Part shown: positions 61,765-64,000 of the stretch, one piece after another
Layout: each line of letters starts with the position of its first letter
Numbering within the stretch: position 1 is the stretch's first letter
Made by a program: the position numbers and the translations under genes
Notes under the pieces: model-generated
Told to the model about the DNA's origin: nothing
What the model saw: the letters and a program-made list of their open reading frames with translations, nothing else
Database searches by the model: none
DNA from: Brumimicrobium sp035497735
GTDB taxonomy: Bacteria > Bacteroidota > Bacteroidia > Flavobacteriales_D > Crocinitomicaceae
Length of the DNA stretch: 64,000 nt
Assembly (NCBI GenBank): GCA_035497735.1
Contig: DATJCX010000017.1
Coordinates: forward strand, 1 to 64,000
Reading direction: 5' to 3'

Positions 61765-63381
61765 TTAAAAGTTTACCTGACTCAATTTATATCTTAATGC
61801 TGGTCCTCCAGGCATTTGAGAAATCAGGATAATTCCATTTTGAATTCCAAATGAAAGAGCTGGGTTCATCGCCATTGCAACAAAATTCCCCATTTGAATA
61901 GAATGAAGCGGTAAAGACTGAAATGCTCTATTTCCGTATTCAAAGTTTCCTTGGTTATCAATTACTGTCATTAAAGTTGGATGTAAAGCTTCCTTCCCGT
62001 ATAAATGATCAATATTTATCATTTGGTTGTTTTCATTTATCCAATATCTATAACCACTACCCGATTCGTAGCGCACTTCCATATAGTTCCAAAATAAATA
62101 CAGTTTATCGTTTACAAATGTATGTGTAAATGAACCGTAATATAATTTTGGATCTAAGGTCATCTCTACTTGATTCTTATTCAACACTTGATTCCATCTA
62201 TAAGCGTTGTTTTCATCAAATGCAATCGCATAAATCCCCTTATGTGTCAAGTTGTATTCATAAGCGATTGGACTAGAGTTTGGAATTGCGTTTCTTTTCT
62301 CCGCTGTATGCTCAATCAGGAAAACTGTTCCGTTTGAAGCGTCTTTTATGACATCTTTTAATTTAAAGATGTTCTTCCCTGGAATTGATTCTCTTTTTGC
62401 ATTAGCGGTAAGGGCTTGCAATTCTGGAGAAGTTAAAGCATAAGTTGTATTCGACATCACATTTCCATCTTCTCCTGCTTTAAATAGCCACAATCCTTGC
62501 CAATTAGACTCAGATCCTACTGATACAGAAAAGAATTTTGGTTGGTCAGATAAAATCGCACCAACATTCAAGTTTCCTTCCTCATCAATAAAGATATTTG
62601 TTTCTCCGATGATGTATTCATTAAAGGTTATCGGCGTTGTCGATGAACTCACAGCATTGGTTGTTACAAGCGAATATTTACGTTCTGTTGACGATTCAAT
62701 GAATTCTTTGAAAATATAGCTTATTCCGTTGTTATTAACGGCAATAGAATTACTTCTACCACGCTTGTATTCATCTTTCAAAACTAAATCTTTCTTCCAA
62801 AGTGAAGAGAAGTCAGCGGTATTGAAAACTTGTAAACGTACTTCTTCTGATTGCTTTTTTTCAAATGGCTTCTCTGTTAAAACAAGCATCTTGCTTCCGT
62901 CTGGAGAAAAGCTATAAACGAAGTTAGCACTATTCATTTGACTCTTGCTAAACTCTGATTCTAATAGAACGAAGTCATTGCTTAGATTCCCAGTTTCTGG
63001 GTTTAGCAATTTTACATGGATGGAAACTTGTCTTTCGTTCTTGTCCCAACCTCTATAAAAAACAAAGATTTGCCCGTTTGCCATTTCTGTACCCAAATAG
63101 GTCTTTGAGTCGTTGAAAGTTCCAAACGAAGCCGGGATGTTCTTCGTGAATAGCAAGTTTAAACTTGGCGAAAACTTTTTCAAATAAATCTGCTGATTGG
63201 AAATACTTGTATTCAGTTTTCCTATAGTATAAAAACCTGTTTCATCCTGTCCAAGCGCCTCGTCCCAATGAGAATAGTTTAGCTCGTTTACAGCTTCAGG
63301 TGTACTTACCAATGTAAAATCTTGTGCCCATGCCGTGTTTAAACAAAGCATTGCTAAAAGTAAAATGTTAATTTTTTTCAT
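61765..63381 (-). CDS. Secreted protein of unknown function, propeller-like
   Basis: 538 residues with a signal peptide (CLNTAWAQD). Repeated beta-strand units with FSPDGSKMLVLTE, TGFYTIGK, DEEGNLNVGAIL, NDKLYLFWNYMEV and DNQGNFEYGNRAF suggest a beta-propeller of six to eight blades. No T9SS sorting domain at the C-terminus. Not recognised as a named family. Follows the upstream gene at 63393 by 11 bp on the same strand, so the two are probably cotranscribed. Confidence 0.8.
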   Translation of the reverse strand: MKKINILLLAMLCLNTAWAQDFTLVSTPEAVNELNYSHWDEALGQDETGFYTIGKLNTSISNQQIYLKKFSPSLNLLFTKNIPASFGTFNDSKTYLGTEMANGQIFVFYRGWDKNERQVSIHVKLLNPETGNLSNDFVLLESEFSKSQMNSANFVYSFSPDGSKMLVLTEKPFEKKQSEEVRLQVFNTADFSSLWKKDLVLKDEYKRGRSNSIAVNNNGISYIFKEFIESSTERKYSLVTTNAVSSSTTPITFNEYIIGETNIFIDEEGNLNVGAILSDQPKFFSVSVGSESNWQGLWLFKAGEDGNVMSNTTYALTSPELQALTANAKRESIPGKNIFKLKDVIKDASNGTVFLIEHTAEKRNAIPNSSPIAYEYNLTHKGIYAIAFDENNAYRWNQVLNKNQVEMTLDPKLYYGSFTHTFVNDKLYLFWNYMEVRYESGSGYRYWINENNQMINIDHLYGKEALHPTLMTVIDNQGNFEYGNRAFQSLPLHSIQMGNFVAMAMNPALSFGIQNGIILISQMPGGPALRYKLSQVNF

Positions 63382-63392
63382 AATTACCTCGT

Positions 63393-64000
63393 TTATTGCT
63401 TCTCAGCCCAGTCATTGTATTCTTTAACAATTTCATAGATTTTGAAAATTCCATATCCTTTTTCTTTATCGTTGATTTTGTCAACTAATTCTTGGTTGTT
63501 ATCGACAAGTTTTGACATTTTCTTTCTGAATCCTAGAGCGATTGAACTTAATTCTTCTGGCTCATCAGCGTTTCTTGCGAAAATGATTTTCGTTTCATAT
63601 CTTCTTGCATAGTAGTCGTTCCAACTTTCGTTTTGTTGCTTAACAACTGAAGTGTAGTTTTCCACCGTTGCATACCATTCGTAAGTTCTGATAGCACCGT
63701 CCTGAACAACTAAATTGAAATTAGGAGCCTTGAATAAACCACCACTGTACTTGATAGATTCGTATAACTTATCAGCGATTTTGTATCCTAGTAAATTTTT
63801 AGCTGAGAATTTTTTAGAAGGTTTTTTATCTGTTTTATTGCTGTAAAACTCAACCGTATTTTGATTGCTTTTTCCTATTCCACCTGGCGAACAACGGTTT
63901 AAAGCTTTGATAAAACCATGAAGTGTGTCTCCTTCTGTTTCGATGATATAACCTGGATATATTTTTCCTACTTGGTAGATCTCTGGACTCCAGTCAACTT
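63393..64000 (-). CDS. Protein of unknown function, N-terminus outside window
   Basis: The frame is open from the window edge to the stop at 63393, giving 201 residues; the GTG at 63665 is internal, not the start. The visible part contains GKIYPGYIIETEGDTLHGFI and NQNTVEFYSNK, strand-rich, and then a helical charged end (LVDKINDKEKGYGIF, EYNDWAEKQ). The GYI-x-DT-x-GFI pattern recalls small secreted Bacteroidota proteins of unknown role. Upstream of the 538-residue secreted protein. Confidence 0.75.
   Translation of the reverse strand, partial: VDWSPEIYQVGKIYPGYIIETEGDTLHGFIKALNRCSPGGIGKSNQNTVEFYSNKTDKKPSKKFSAKNLLGYKIADKLYESIKYSGGLFKAPNFNLVVQDGAIRTYEWYATVENYTSVVKQQNESWNDYYARRYETKIIFARNADEPEELSSIALGFRKKMSKLVDNNQELVDKINDKEKGYGIFKIYEIVKEYNDWAEKQ

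Noticed and set aside
63393..63665. A 90-residue gene starting at GTG 63665
   Set aside because: The same frame is open without interruption to the window edge, so it is the 3' part of a longer gene.
1..64000. tRNA, rRNA, CRISPR array, prophage or defence island
   Set aside because: No cloverleaf, rRNA sequence, regularly spaced repeats, phage structural genes or nuclease/helicase defence cassettes were found on either strand.

Overview
The window is AT-rich DNA from the phylum Bacteroidota, most likely a Flavobacteriales-type marine or freshwater bacterium. Pointers are several secreted proteins with type IX secretion (T9SS) C-terminal sorting domains, an OmpA/PD40/TPR protein like those of the T9SS and gliding machinery, a MurF-alanine racemase fusion, DUF1573 proteins, and many upstream boxes matching the Bacteroidota -7 promoter element TAnnTTTG with few Shine-Dalgarno sequences. 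There is no rRNA, tRNA, CRISPR array, intact mobile element or prophage; the window is a chromosomal core region with scattered decayed repeats.

Layout. 1-2208: two paralogous ELW-repeat T9SS-exported proteins (minus), the first cut by the window edge. 2632-9382: a tightly packed plus-strand cluster nadA-nadB-acd(ADP-forming acyl-CoA synthetase)-norC-norB-nsrR-like, joining NAD synthesis, substrate-level ATP formation and nitric oxide reduction with its probable Fe-S sensor. 9477-12086: IPExxxVDY protein, pyruvate kinase, orphan OmpR-type regulator. 12601-14534: sufS-sufE-lipoprotein (minus). 14787-16690: an acidic small lipoprotein and a conserved cytosolic protein of unknown function. 16691-17266: repeat-rich spacer. 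17267-19591: TRIC channel and THUMP rRNA methyltransferase with a long disordered tail (minus). 19655-24149: patatin/Omp85 protein, peptide deformylase, lipoprotein, two DUF1573 proteins. 24150-24744: remnants of a transposase and of terC. 24745-26896 (minus): two PepSY-like paralogues, DedA, and an unlisted 52-residue membrane protein. 26957-40599: housekeeping genes (fumC, apt, lysS, tdk, murF-alr, carbonic anhydrase, aspS, NadR-like kinase) and a secreted M43 metalloprotease. 40842-43647: a LytS/LytTR two-component pair. 44102-49570: truA, two glycosyltransferases, a conserved DUF6909-like protein. 49881-56915: asnS, rpoN (sigma-54), a degenerate PAP2-like membrane protein, M48 protease, cyclase-family hydrolase, dxs. 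56917-64000: aldehyde dehydrogenase, TPR protein, OmpA-family protein and two secreted proteins of unknown function.

The points most worth checking are: (i) the NorB-like subunit, in which several canonical cNOR metal ligands appear to be replaced while the histidine pair and Glu of the active site are kept; (ii) its linkage to NAD biosynthesis genes and an NsrR-like regulator; (iii) a family of long nested palindromes in intergenic DNA sharing the core ACATACTA; (iv) the decayed terC/transposase junction; (v) a 15-bp tandem duplication that triplicates a start codon; and (vi) dimeric expansion of 141-bp repeats in the ELW protein. I found no clearly new defence or biosynthetic system here.
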